A stretch of DNA of 64,000 bases from an uncultured Lachnospiraceae bacterium (lineage in GTDB: Bacteria; Bacillota; Clostridia; Lachnospirales; Lachnospiraceae): the NCBI GenBank assembly GCA_947564645.1, contig CANOCU010000010.1, positions 1-64,000 on the forward strand, read 5' to 3'. Positions 53,349 to 61,134 of this stretch are shown piece after piece (the stretch's first letter is position 1; each line of letters opens with the position of its first letter). The notes under the pieces are model-generated. The model worked only from the letters and a program-made list of their open reading frames with translations. It made no database searches and was not told the origin of the DNA. A program made the position numbers and the translations under genes.

Positions 53349-53661
53349 ACGCTCCTTCCCGGCCATATTGCAGCAATCCTGGCTGAATCCACCGCATCCT
53401 GGCCATAATTCTCTATCTTGTGAAATATGGCTGATCAAGCCTGAATCGGAATTATCCGATCTTTCATCCCGAACGGGAATGAAGATTTCACTTTTCCTGA
53501 TTTGATTATAGAAGAGCCTCTCTCTCCTGTCAATAGCATTTTTCAATATTTATATACGTTTTATCGTTCCCGGAAACCACAGCTTTATCAGACGGATACC
53601 TTGCAGCAGAGCGCAAGGTACCGCGAATAACAACCCCTTTCTGTGACACATCCGACGTCGG
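53349..53661. other. 313-bp intergenic region before the Rpn-like gene
   Basis: Contains the promoter at 53505-53533 and a leader of about 150 bases with two short hairpins (CCCG/CGGG near 53470, ATCGGA/TCCGAT near 53450). Close to the hemL end an inverted repeat ACCTTG/CAAGGT (53600-53621) lies without a U-tract, so it is not a clear terminator. No gene seen. Confidence 0.6.
53505..53533 (-). promoter_or_regulatory. Consensus sigma-A promoter of the Rpn-like gene
   Basis: Minus strand TTGACA (53528-53533), 17-base spacer, TATAAT (53505-53510): both hexamers and the spacing are exactly consensus. The start codon follows 157 bases later after a leader with small hairpins. Confidence 0.85.
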
Positions 53662-54945
53662 CTACCGCAGCTCCATTTCCGTGATGATCCGACAGGTCCT
53701 GCCAATCAAATCTTCCGTATGGGCGTCCGACACAAACATGGCCTCAAACTGGGACGGCGCCACATAGATACCCTGTTCCAGCATTTTGTGAAAATACGCC
53801 GCAAAGGCTTTCGTGTCGCACCGACAGGCATCCTCGTAATTCTCCACTCTTTCTTCTTTCTCTCCCCTGCCCGGCATAAAAAATGCCGAGAGCAGGGATC
53901 CTGCCCGGTTTACCGTCAGTCCTTTCCCGCGGAAAGCTTCCGCCAGCATATTGGCACGCCTGTCGATGCGCTCATAGATCCCTGTATCTTCCATCAGGAT
54001 CTTAAGCATCTCCAGTCCGGCCGCCACCGCCACCGGATTTCCCGACAGCGTCCCGGCCTGGTAGACCGCCCCCAGAGGCGCGACACAGGACATGATCTCC
54101 CGGCTCCCGCCGTAAGCCGCCAGAGGCATACCGCCTCCCACGATCTTTCCAAACGTATACAAATCAGCGTGGACGCCCGTGTATTCTGACGCGCCGCCAA
54201 GCGCCAGCCGGAATCCCGTGATCACTTCATCGAAGAGCAGAAGGGCCCCCTGTGCTTTCGTGATCTGCCGCAGTTCTTCCAGAAATCCCGGCTTCGGCGG
54301 CACCACGCCCATATTGGCAGCCACCGGCTCCACCACGACCGCCGCCACCTGGCCCTCATTCTCTTCCATTAATCTGCGCACGGACTCTATATCATTGTAG
54401 ACCGCCGTCAGAGTACAGGCCGCGTATCCTGCCGGCACACCCGCGCTGTCCGGCACCGACTGGGTCATCAGTCCGGAGCCTGCTTTCACCAACAGTCCGT
54501 CGGAGTGTCCATGGTAGTTGCCTGAGAACTTAATGATCTTCTCCCTGCCGGTAAACCCTCTGGCCACACGCACAGCGCTCATCACCGCCTCCGTTCCGGA
54601 ACTGACCAGACGCACCATCTCCGCATCCGGGACGCAGGCTGCAATCCGTTCCGCCAGTTCCACCTCTCCGGCCGTAGGCGCCCCAAAGGAAAGTCCCCCT
54701 GCGCAGGCCTTCTGAACCGCCTCGATCACGCGCGGATGCGCATGTCCCAAGATGCCCGGCCCCCAGGAACAGACATAATCCAGATAGCGGTTCCCATCCG
54801 CATCGATAAGCCAGGGGCCCTGCGCCCGCTCCACGAAAAAGGGATGGCTGCCCACTGCCCGAAAAGCCCGCACCGGTGAATTTACCCCGCCCGGTATCCG
54901 CCTTTGTGCCTGCTCAAACAACTGCTCCGACCTGCTGTGATCCAT
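53662..54945 (-). CDS. hemL: Glutamate-1-semialdehyde 2,1-aminomutase, HemL
   Basis: 427-residue PLP enzyme making 5-aminolevulinate from glutamate-1-semialdehyde. Signature parts: RIPGGVNSPVRAF, LDYVCSWGPGILGHAHP, SSGTEAVMSAVRVARGFTGREKIIKFSGNYHGHSD, LLFDEVITGFR and the PLP lysine in FGKIVGGGMPLAAYGG. Length is normal. Last gene of the operon; GGGAGGAG before the ATG. Confidence 0.97.
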   Translation of the reverse strand: MDHSRSEQLFEQAQRRIPGGVNSPVRAFRAVGSHPFFVERAQGPWLIDADGNRYLDYVCSWGPGILGHAHPRVIEAVQKACAGGLSFGAPTAGEVELAERIAACVPDAEMVRLVSSGTEAVMSAVRVARGFTGREKIIKFSGNYHGHSDGLLVKAGSGLMTQSVPDSAGVPAGYAACTLTAVYNDIESVRRLMEENEGQVAAVVVEPVAANMGVVPPKPGFLEELRQITKAQGALLLFDEVITGFRLALGGASEYTGVHADLYTFGKIVGGGMPLAAYGGSREIMSCVAPLGAVYQAGTLSGNPVAVAAGLEMLKILMEDTGIYERIDRRANMLAEAFRGKGLTVNRAGSLLSAFFMPGRGEKEERVENYEDACRCDTKAFAAYFHKMLEQGIYVAPSQFEAMFVSDAHTEDLIGRTCRIITEMELR

Positions 54946-54979
54946 ATTCTCCTCCCTGTCTTCAAAACTGCCTTTGACC

Positions 54980-55936
54980 TTAAATCCACTTCACCGCATC
55001 CAGCGCGTGATAAGTAATGATGATCTTCGCTCCCGCCCGCTTCATGGCCGTCAGATTCTCCGTCACGATCCGCCGCTCGTCGATCCAGCCCCTTTCTGCA
55101 GCCGCCTTCACCATAGCGTATTCACCGCTCACGTTATAGACCGCGAACGGCATGGGAAAGGTCAGGGACGCCTCCTTTAACACATCCAGATAAGCCAACG
55201 CCGGTTTCACCATCACGATGTCCGCCCCTTCCTCGATATCCGCCCTGATCTCCCGCAGCGCCTCCTGTCCGTTGGCACAGTCCATCTGATAACTCTTACG
55301 GTCGCCGAAGCCCGGCGCGGAATGCGCCGCATCCCGAAAAGGCCCATAATAAGCGGAAGCGAACTTGGCGCTGTAAGCCATAATGGGCGTCTGCGTAAGC
55401 CCGGCCTGATCCAGCCCGGCCCGGATCGCCGCGATCCGGCCGTCCATCATATCGGAGGGCGCTACCATATCCGCCCCTGCCTTTGCCAGGCTTACCGCCA
55501 TCTTTACCAGATATGGCAAAGTCTCGTCATTCAGGATCTCTTCCCCGCACACCATACCGCAGTGCCCATGGGAAGTATACTCGCACAGGCACACATCCGC
55601 CACGATATAAATCTGCGGGTACTTTTCCTTTATAAAACGGACCGCCTTCCGGATGACGCCGTCCGCCGCGTAGGCCTGACTGCCCTGCGGATCCTTATGC
55701 TGCGGAATGCCAAACAACATCACACCCCCGATCCCGGACTCCTCCACCTGCTTCAGAATCTCCTCCAGCCGGTCGATGGAATACTGGAATACCCCCGGCA
55801 TGGACTCCACCGGGTGCTTAATGCCCTCTCCCTCTATCACAAAGATCGGATACATAAAATCCTTCGGATGCAGTCTCGTCTCCCGCATCATGGAGCGGAT
55901 CCGCTCATCCCGCCTTAATCTTCTGAATCGATACAT
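54980..55936 (-). CDS. hemB: Porphobilinogen synthase, HemB
   Basis: 318-residue enzyme joining two 5-aminolevulinates. The Schiff-base lysines are in MAYSAKFASAYYGPF and IVMVKPALAYLD. The three metal-binding cysteines lie in DVCLCEYTSHGHCG, so this is the zinc-type enzyme. The ATG at 55936 (MYRFRRLRRDERIRSM) with GGGAGGAG replaces one ten codons earlier. 34 bases upstream of hemL. Confidence 0.97.
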   Translation of the reverse strand: MYRFRRLRRDERIRSMMRETRLHPKDFMYPIFVIEGEGIKHPVESMPGVFQYSIDRLEEILKQVEESGIGGVMLFGIPQHKDPQGSQAYAADGVIRKAVRFIKEKYPQIYIVADVCLCEYTSHGHCGMVCGEEILNDETLPYLVKMAVSLAKAGADMVAPSDMMDGRIAAIRAGLDQAGLTQTPIMAYSAKFASAYYGPFRDAAHSAPGFGDRKSYQMDCANGQEALREIRADIEEGADIVMVKPALAYLDVLKEASLTFPMPFAVYNVSGEYAMVKAAAERGWIDERRIVTENLTAMKRAGAKIIITYHALDAVKWI

Positions 55937-55968
55937 ACCCGTTCTCCTCCCTTTCTTTTCCTGCATGC

Positions 55969-57933
55969 TTACAGCCTCTGAGAATTGTTATGATCTTCCT
56001 TTATGCATGTTACGATCGCTTCCACACCGGGACTGGCCGCTGTCAGAAAAGAATCTGCCGTATATTTCCCAAGTTCCTCGCCGCATTTCTCCCCGATGCA
56101 GACATACCTGCGCCCCATGTCTTCCCCGGCACGATCGTTCTGCGAAAACCAGGCACGCACCCCCATCGCAGAACCAAAGACAATATAATCCGTCCTCTCC
56201 GTCACCGCCATGCGGCGCTTCTCTTCACAGACGCCCAGTTTATAGAGCGGATGGTCTACAAAAGGAATGCCCTTTTCCCGAAAAATCAAGGGCAGCCAGT
56301 CGCTTCCCTGTTCTGCCCGCAGGAAGATAACCTTCTCCCGTTGTCCCTGTTCCGCCGACAGCTTCTTAGCCGGATCCGCCTCTAAGATCTTCTCTGTCGG
56401 GCCTCCGGCCGGATCCTCCGAAGAGATCCTCTCCGACAGCCCTCTGGCTGGATCTTCCGAAAAAATCCTCTCCGACAGCCCCCTGGCCAGATGTTCCACA
56501 TCATAGATATCCGGCATATAATCCGCATACATTCCGTTTTCTTCCAGCACCGACGCCGTCCCCGGTCCGATCACGGCAATCTTCTGATGATAAAGGCTGC
56601 GCAGATCCCGCCGCTCCTGTCTCATCTTATCCAGAAAGACCCTGACACCGTTTGGACTCGTGAAAACCAACCATACAAACGCGCCGAACTCCGGCAGCGG
56701 CTCTTTCATCTGCCGCACCTCCATAAAGCTCATATCCTTTGTTTCGGCTCCCTCCCGTTCCAGCGCTGCAGCCAGTTTTCCTGCAAAATGCGCTGTTCCC
56801 GTCACACCCACCGTTACGCCTGCAAGCGGCAGTCTATGCCCGGTATCCTGCTCGTCTTCGACGCCTGTGACCCTATCCATGCCCGCTTCCGGAGTCGCAG
56901 CCGCCTCTGTACCCGGAGCCTTCTCTGTATCCTGCCTTATTTCTTCCAGGGCTGTCTGCATGTCCGCTTCCGGATCCGTCAGCTGCAGCTTTGCCACCGC
57001 GCCCACAACAATCACCGCCGGAGACGTAAAACCCTGCTCCTTTGCTTCCCCATAGAGCTTACCAAGCACCGTCCGCAAGCATCTTTGTCTGCTCGTTGTG
57101 CCCTCCATCACAACCGCGCAGGGCGTGTCCGGACTTTTTCCGGCCGCAAGCAGTCCCTCCGCGATCTCCTTCAGGTGATGCATCCCCATCAGGATCACCA
57201 GCGTGCCATCCAGACGCACCAGCGTATCGAAGTCCAGACACAGACGTGTCTTCCGCAGTTCCTGCTTCTGCTCCTGCGCCTGTTCTGCTTCCGGCACAGA
57301 CCCTCCTTCCTGTTCCGCCGGATCTGCTTGCGCCTGTCCCAACATATGCTCCTGCACCTGCCCCGACTTATACTCCTGCACCTGCCCCGGCTTATGCTCC
57401 TGCACTTGTTCCGGCTTCTGCTCCTGCGTCTGTTCCGATTCGTCAGCCTCCGCCGCGGTTCCCGTCACCACCGTGACCGACGCCGAGAGACCTCTGTGCG
57501 TGAGCGGGATCCCTGCCGCCGCAGGTACCGCAATGGCAGAGGAAATCCCCGGAATCTCTTCGCAGGAAATACCTGCCTCCCGCAGCGCCAGAAATTCTTC
57601 GCCGCCTCTGCCAAACACATAAGGATCGCCGCCTTTCAGGCGCACCACTGTCTTGCCTGCCCGCGCCTTCTCCACCAACAGTCCGTTGATCTCTGACTGC
57701 TTTGCGGCATGACTGCCATAGCGCTTTCCCACATAGATCTTCTCACAGCCAGACTTCGTCCACCGCAGCAGTTCTTCCGCCACCAGGCTGTCATAGACCA
57801 CCACGTCACAGCTCTGCAGGGCCTTTACCGCACGCAGGGTCAAAAGTTCCGGATCACCGCATCCGCCGCCTGCCAGATATACTTTTCCGGTCTCTTTACT
57901 CAACGTTTTGTCATACCTCTCTATTTTCTTCAT
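55969..57933 (-). CDS. cobA/hemD: Fused uroporphyrinogen-III methyltransferase and uroporphyrinogen-III synthase (CobA-HemD) with repeat insertions
   Basis: 654-residue bifunctional protein. The first half is the SAM-dependent methyltransferase making precorrin-2: VYLAGGGCGDPELLTLRA, VVRLKGGDPYVFGRGGEE, AAAGIPLTHRGLSASVTVVTGT and, after an insertion, TLVILMGMHHLKEIAE. The second half (from about residue 365) is HemD, which cyclises hydroxymethylbilane: GVTVGVTGTAHFAGKL, FVWLVFTSPNGVRVFLD, VIGPGTASVLEENGM. A Gln/Glu-rich repeat tract (about residues 160-228) interrupts the methyltransferase, and a 13-residue tandem repeat lies in HemD. Such fusions occur in clostridia; the repeats are unusual. 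It overlaps the hemC end by 23 bases. Confidence 0.93.
   Translation of the reverse strand: MKKIERYDKTLSKETGKVYLAGGGCGDPELLTLRAVKALQSCDVVVYDSLVAEELLRWTKSGCEKIYVGKRYGSHAAKQSEINGLLVEKARAGKTVVRLKGGDPYVFGRGGEEFLALREAGISCEEIPGISSAIAVPAAAGIPLTHRGLSASVTVVTGTAAEADESEQTQEQKPEQVQEHKPGQVQEYKSGQVQEHMLGQAQADPAEQEGGSVPEAEQAQEQKQELRKTRLCLDFDTLVRLDGTLVILMGMHHLKEIAEGLLAAGKSPDTPCAVVMEGTTSRQRCLRTVLGKLYGEAKEQGFTSPAVIVVGAVAKLQLTDPEADMQTALEEIRQDTEKAPGTEAAATPEAGMDRVTGVEDEQDTGHRLPLAGVTVGVTGTAHFAGKLAAALEREGAETKDMSFMEVRQMKEPLPEFGAFVWLVFTSPNGVRVFLDKMRQERRDLRSLYHQKIAVIGPGTASVLEENGMYADYMPDIYDVEHLARGLSERIFSEDPARGLSERISSEDPAGGPTEKILEADPAKKLSAEQGQREKVIFLRAEQGSDWLPLIFREKGIPFVDHPLYKLGVCEEKRRMAVTERTDYIVFGSAMGVRAWFSQNDRAGEDMGRRYVCIGEKCGEELGKYTADSFLTAASPGVEAIVTCIKEDHNNSQRL
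56372..56488. repeat. Three tandem 39-bp units in the HemD part
   Basis: Units 56372-56410 (divergent), 56411-56449 and 56450-56488 (nearly identical) encode 13-residue repeats of the type ARGLSERIxSEDP. The frame is kept. The copies lie in a surface-like loop between two HemD strands. Confidence 0.88.
57250..57456. repeat. Low-complexity insertion with tandem 24-bp units in the CobA part
   Basis: Four 24-bp units at 57337-57432 encode an 8-residue repeat of the GQVQEHKP type. Flanking Gln/Glu/Ala-rich sequence extends the insertion to about 69 residues. It falls right after the VTVVTGT strand, and the conserved methyltransferase sequence resumes at DFDTLVRLDGTLV. Confidence 0.88.
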
Positions 57934-58936
57934 CCGGCTGGGCCCTCAGCAGTTTCGCCGCCTGCACTGCCAGCCGCTTCCCCTCCTGCAGATCCACCCG
58001 GCCGGAAAGGCTCACCGTCCGCCCGGCATACATCGCATCCAGAACCAGCCTGTCCTGTTCCTGTCTGCACCAGGCCGCGGCCGCTTCACTGCAATCCGCC
58101 GCAAGCTGCGTAAGCACTTCTCTTTCCACCTGAAAGCACAGCTGCGTCCCCGCGTCCGTAATCCTGCAGCAAAGCGTCTCTGCCCCGGAATCCTGCACGG
58201 TCTCCACCGCTATGATCCCCTGACAGGCCGCCGGCAGAAAGACCTCCGGCGCAAGGGGACAGAAAAGGAATGCCGCCCCGCCATCGCTGCCGCCACTGCC
58301 TTCACAGCCGCTCTCTTCACGGCCGATCCCCAGACGATCCAGCCCCGCTTTCGCCAGGATGATTCCGTCATAGCCGCCCTCCTGCAATTTGCGCAGTCTC
58401 GTGTCCACATTCCCGCGGATCTCCTCACAAGTCACACTCTCCCAGAGTCTTTCGGACAGAAGCCTGCGCCGTCTGCTGCCGCTCCCGATCCGGAATACCT
58501 TCCCCGCTTCACCCCGCCACACTTGCTCCCCGGTAAGGGAAGTACAGGCATCAGAGTATATCCCTTCGTTCCTACCACCTGCTGCCGATGCCGGCAGCCT
58601 TCCGCCCTTCGGGATCACCAGTACATCCCGCACATCGCCCCGCGGCAGGACTGCGGCAATCCCCAACCCCCTGGCCAGCGTCATCGGCAGATCCTTGGCT
58701 GAGTGCACTGCAACATCGATCAGCCCCTCCAGCAGCGCCTGTTCCAGTTCCGAGGCAAAGACCCCCTTTTCTCCGATCTGCGTTAAAGGCTTATCCTGTA
58801 TCCTGTCGCCCTTAGTGTGCACAATGACGATCTCCGTCTCCACAGAACCCGCCGTCTGCGACAATGCCGCCTGCACAAGCGCCGCCTGTTTCAGGGCCAG
58901 TTTACTGCCCCGTGTTCCAATCCTGATCCTATCCAT
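57911..58936 (-). CDS. hemC: Hydroxymethylbilane synthase, HemC
   Basis: 341-residue enzyme polymerising porphobilinogen. IRIGTRGSKLALKQAA, HTKGDRIQDKPLTQIGEKGVFASELEQALL, AVHSAKDLPM, GSGSRRRRLLSERLW and GNVDTRLRKL are diagnostic. The cofactor cysteine is in LAADCSEAAAAWC, where most homologues have GGCQVPIGAYA, so this loop is divergent. A Gly/Ser-rich insertion (residues about 208-225) precedes the QGIIAVE strand. The ATG at 58936 was preferred to one eight codons earlier. Confidence 0.94.
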   Translation of the reverse strand: MDRIRIGTRGSKLALKQAALVQAALSQTAGSVETEIVIVHTKGDRIQDKPLTQIGEKGVFASELEQALLEGLIDVAVHSAKDLPMTLARGLGIAAVLPRGDVRDVLVIPKGGRLPASAAGGRNEGIYSDACTSLTGEQVWRGEAGKVFRIGSGSRRRRLLSERLWESVTCEEIRGNVDTRLRKLQEGGYDGIILAKAGLDRLGIGREESGCEGSGGSDGGAAFLFCPLAPEVFLPAACQGIIAVETVQDSGAETLCCRITDAGTQLCFQVEREVLTQLAADCSEAAAAWCRQEQDRLVLDAMYAGRTVSLSGRVDLQEGKRLAVQAAKLLRAQPDEENREV

Positions 58937-58981
58937 ATCTCCGGCGCTCCTTCCCTCCACATAACGGTTTCGGCATCAACG

Positions 58982-59098
58982 GTCTTTGCAGTGAATGCAA
59001 AAGCCTGGGCCAGGCTATTTCCATTTTTACCTTTACGTGGATATTGCTGGCTTTGCCTGCAATATCCCTGAATACGTATTGGAAGTTTACTTCCAAAC
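58982..59098. repeat. Run of short hairpins between sirC and hemC
   Basis: Stems visible in the gap: TTTGCA/TGCAAA (58985-59001), GCCTG/CAGGC, GGATATTGC/GCAATATCC (59039-59067, perfect 9 bp) and TTGGAAG/CTTCCAA (59079-59096). They will form in the operon transcript. None has a U-tract, so processing or stability rather than termination is likelier. Confidence 0.6.
59037..59071. repeat. 35-bp dispersed repeat, copy 2
   Basis: GTGGATATTGCTGGCTTTGC followed by CTGCAATATCCCTGA, about 31 of 35 identical to 35965-35999. This copy is a perfect 9-bp inverted repeat. Both copies are intergenic and in the same orientation. Confidence 0.65.
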
Positions 59099-59746
59099 TT
59101 ATCCTCTGTCACCGCAAGGCGGCAACAATTCCGCCAGTTCCCCGGGCGATACCCGACCCTTTTTCTCCAGACAATACCGAAACATCCGCTCCAGGACCTC
59201 TTTCCTGGCGGCCTCCTGCGGTACCCGTTCCAGAACCAGAGGGCGCATCTTCCCTAACAAGTCAATGACTGCCCCCATTCCTTCCGGCAGCGCATCCTCA
59301 ATCCTTTGCCGCACCCAGGACGCCGCCAGCGGACTCTTACCGTCCGTGGAGATCCCTACCGTCAGGTCTCCGTCCTTCACCAGCGCCGGGAAAAAGAAAG
59401 TGCATTTCTCCCGGTCATCCACCACGTTGACCGGAATCCGCTGCGCCCTGCAATACGCCGCAATACGCCCGTTGAGCGCTTCCTCATCCGTAGCCGCAAT
59501 CACGAAATCCGCCCCGGCCAGATCCTCCATCCGAACCATCCGCTCTTCTACATAAAGAGAGGCCGCCGCAGCCTGCTCCGGCAGCTTCTCCTGTATCCGT
59601 AATTGTTCCTCGATCCGCGGCGCAATGACTGTCAGCGACGGGCCAAACGGAAGCAGTTTCTCCACCTTTCTTACCGCCACCCGGCCGCCGCCCACGATCA
59701 CGCCCTTCTTTCCCTCTATCTCCATAAAAAAAGGAAAATGTCCCAT
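59099..59746 (-). CDS. sirC: Precorrin-2 dehydrogenase / sirohydrochlorin-forming protein, SirC-like
   Basis: 215-residue protein equivalent to the N-terminal half of CysG. FMEIEGKKGVIVGGGRVAVRKVEKLL is the NAD site, and VNVVDDREKCTFFFPALVKDGDLTVGISTDGKSPLAA is the family core with the catalytic aspartate. It oxidises precorrin-2 to sirohydrochlorin. No separate chelatase gene is in the window, so it may also insert iron, as CysG and Met8p do. The ATG at 59746 with GAGG is preferred; the longer frame would overlap hemA by 4 bases. Confidence 0.92.
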   Translation of the reverse strand: MGHFPFFMEIEGKKGVIVGGGRVAVRKVEKLLPFGPSLTVIAPRIEEQLRIQEKLPEQAAAASLYVEERMVRMEDLAGADFVIAATDEEALNGRIAAYCRAQRIPVNVVDDREKCTFFFPALVKDGDLTVGISTDGKSPLAASWVRQRIEDALPEGMGAVIDLLGKMRPLVLERVPQEAARKEVLERMFRYCLEKKGRVSPGELAELLPPCGDRG

Positions 59747-59784
59747 CAGAATTATCCTCAATCTCCCAAAATACCGGGCCTTTG

Positions 59785-60996
59785 TCACCTCTTATCCGGC
59801 GCTTGGTTCTTCGATGCCGACTCTTTCGCCTTTGGATCCCCCGACTTATGATCCTTCGGCGTCTGCTCTTTCAGCACCTGCACAACGGCTTCAAATGATG
59901 TACTGTCCAGTTCGTCACGCAGCAAATAAAGCAGTTTTTCCGCCGAACAGCCTGCATACCGCTCCTTCCAGTTCTTATCCGCTTTGGTAAGCCGGTGAAA
60001 CGAAAGCGTCTTACAAAGCTTCTCCAGCTCTTCCTCCAGAATCTCTTCCGCATCCGTAAGCGCCTTCTGCTTCAACCTGTTATTTTCTTCGGCCAGCCGC
60101 CTGATCTCATCAAGCGCCACAAGGCGGCAGCCTTCCATCTGCCCGATTGCCGCATCGATATCCGGCGGCATAGCGATGTCGATAAACAGCCGCTCTCTGC
60201 AATCCGCCGCCCTTCGCAAAACCTCCCTGACCCGGCCCGCCGTCAGCGTATAGTGGGGACTGGCGGTGGCGGAAACGACCACATCCGCCTCTTCCAGATA
60301 AGAATAGCGCTCCTGATAGGGCACATTTTCCACCCGTGGGCTGACCCTCTGGCAGTCGCCGTTGTGGGAGCGGGTCGTAGCGACAATCCGGATATTTTCC
60401 TGACTTAAAAGGTCCTTTAAGAGGATGCCGCCCATCTGCCCGCTGCTGCCCATCAAAAGCACCGTCTTATGAGACAGTGGCAGACGGAAAACCTCATTTG
60501 CTGCCAGTGTTGCCACGGAAACGGAAGTTTTGGACAGCATCGTCTCCGTCTTCACCCGCTTGGCGCACGAAAGCGCCGCCTGAAACACACAGTTCAGTTC
60601 ATAGCCGGTCGCCCCGGCTTCTTTGGCGCGGACGTAGGCATCCCGCACCTGGCCCAGAATCTCATCCTCTCCGATGACCATGGATTCCATCCCGCAGGCC
60701 ACCCGGAAAAGGTGATGCAGCGCTCTTTGCCCCTGATACCGTCTGACCAGCCCCTTAAGCCACTCTTCCTCACATCCGGCCGCCCGCGCCAGCACCGCTT
60801 CCAGCTCCCGGAAGAGGTTGCCCTCTCCCTGTACATACACTTCCGTGCGGTTGCAGGTGGACAGCGTCACGCACTCTTCTACCCCTGCAGCCGCCAGAAT
60901 CTCCCGCCGGAAGTCCTCCGCCTTTTCTCCCGGAATATAACATTTCTGTCTCTTTGCAGATTCCGCCGTCTTATAACTGATGCTGATGCATTCCAT
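59785..60996 (-). CDS. hemA: Glutamyl-tRNA reductase, HemA
   Basis: 403-residue enzyme reducing Glu-tRNA to glutamate-1-semialdehyde. The active-site cysteine is in TLSTCNRTEVYVQ, the substrate region is GMESMVIGEDEILGQVRDAY, and the NADPH loop is LLMGSSGQMGGILL (other family members mostly have GAG in this place). A C-terminal dimerisation helix follows, then a Lys-rich tail (KDHKSGDPKAKESASK). The ATG at 60996 starts at the conserved strand; an in-frame TTG lies 26 codons upstream. With hemL it gives the C5 route to 5-aminolevulinate. Confidence 0.95.
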   Translation of the reverse strand: MECISISYKTAESAKRQKCYIPGEKAEDFRREILAAAGVEECVTLSTCNRTEVYVQGEGNLFRELEAVLARAAGCEEEWLKGLVRRYQGQRALHHLFRVACGMESMVIGEDEILGQVRDAYVRAKEAGATGYELNCVFQAALSCAKRVKTETMLSKTSVSVATLAANEVFRLPLSHKTVLLMGSSGQMGGILLKDLLSQENIRIVATTRSHNGDCQRVSPRVENVPYQERYSYLEEADVVVSATASPHYTLTAGRVREVLRRAADCRERLFIDIAMPPDIDAAIGQMEGCRLVALDEIRRLAEENNRLKQKALTDAEEILEEELEKLCKTLSFHRLTKADKNWKERYAGCSAEKLLYLLRDELDSTSFEAVVQVLKEQTPKDHKSGDPKAKESASKNQAPDKR

Positions 60997-61072
60997 TTCT
61001 TCTTTGCCCTTCTGCTCAACACACCTTACCGCATAAGCCACTGGGGAGAATGCAAGCTTTTCGCATTCTCCC

Positions 61073-61134
61073 AAACATGACTTAGTTGTACTTAGGCAGC
61101 GTATTATGCTGCCTTAGCACAACTTCATGTTTTT
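61073..61134 (-). promoter_or_regulatory. Long inverted repeat between the reductase fusion and hemA
   Basis: Arms 61085-61100 and 61108-61123 pair over 16 bases with two mismatches around a 7-base loop. An outer stem (AAACATGA with TCATGTTT) extends it to 61073-61134, touching the fusion gene stop codon. In the operon direction no run of U follows, so it may be a leaky terminator, mRNA stabiliser or processing site setting the fusion-to-hemA ratio. Confidence 0.62.

Noticed and set aside
53349..53546. Longer start for the Rpn-like gene
   Set aside because: The extension includes the -10 hexamer and the leader hairpins; ATG 53348 has AAGGAG and the usual MGKKDNTGR opening.
57337..57432. Tandem 24-bp units considered as a CRISPR array
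   Set aside because: Units are adjacent without spacers, are in frame inside cobA-hemD and encode an amino-acid repeat.
58891..59112. 73-codon frame across the sirC-hemC gap
   Set aside because: Overlaps the start of hemC, follows hairpin sequence and has no ribosome site; considered non-coding.
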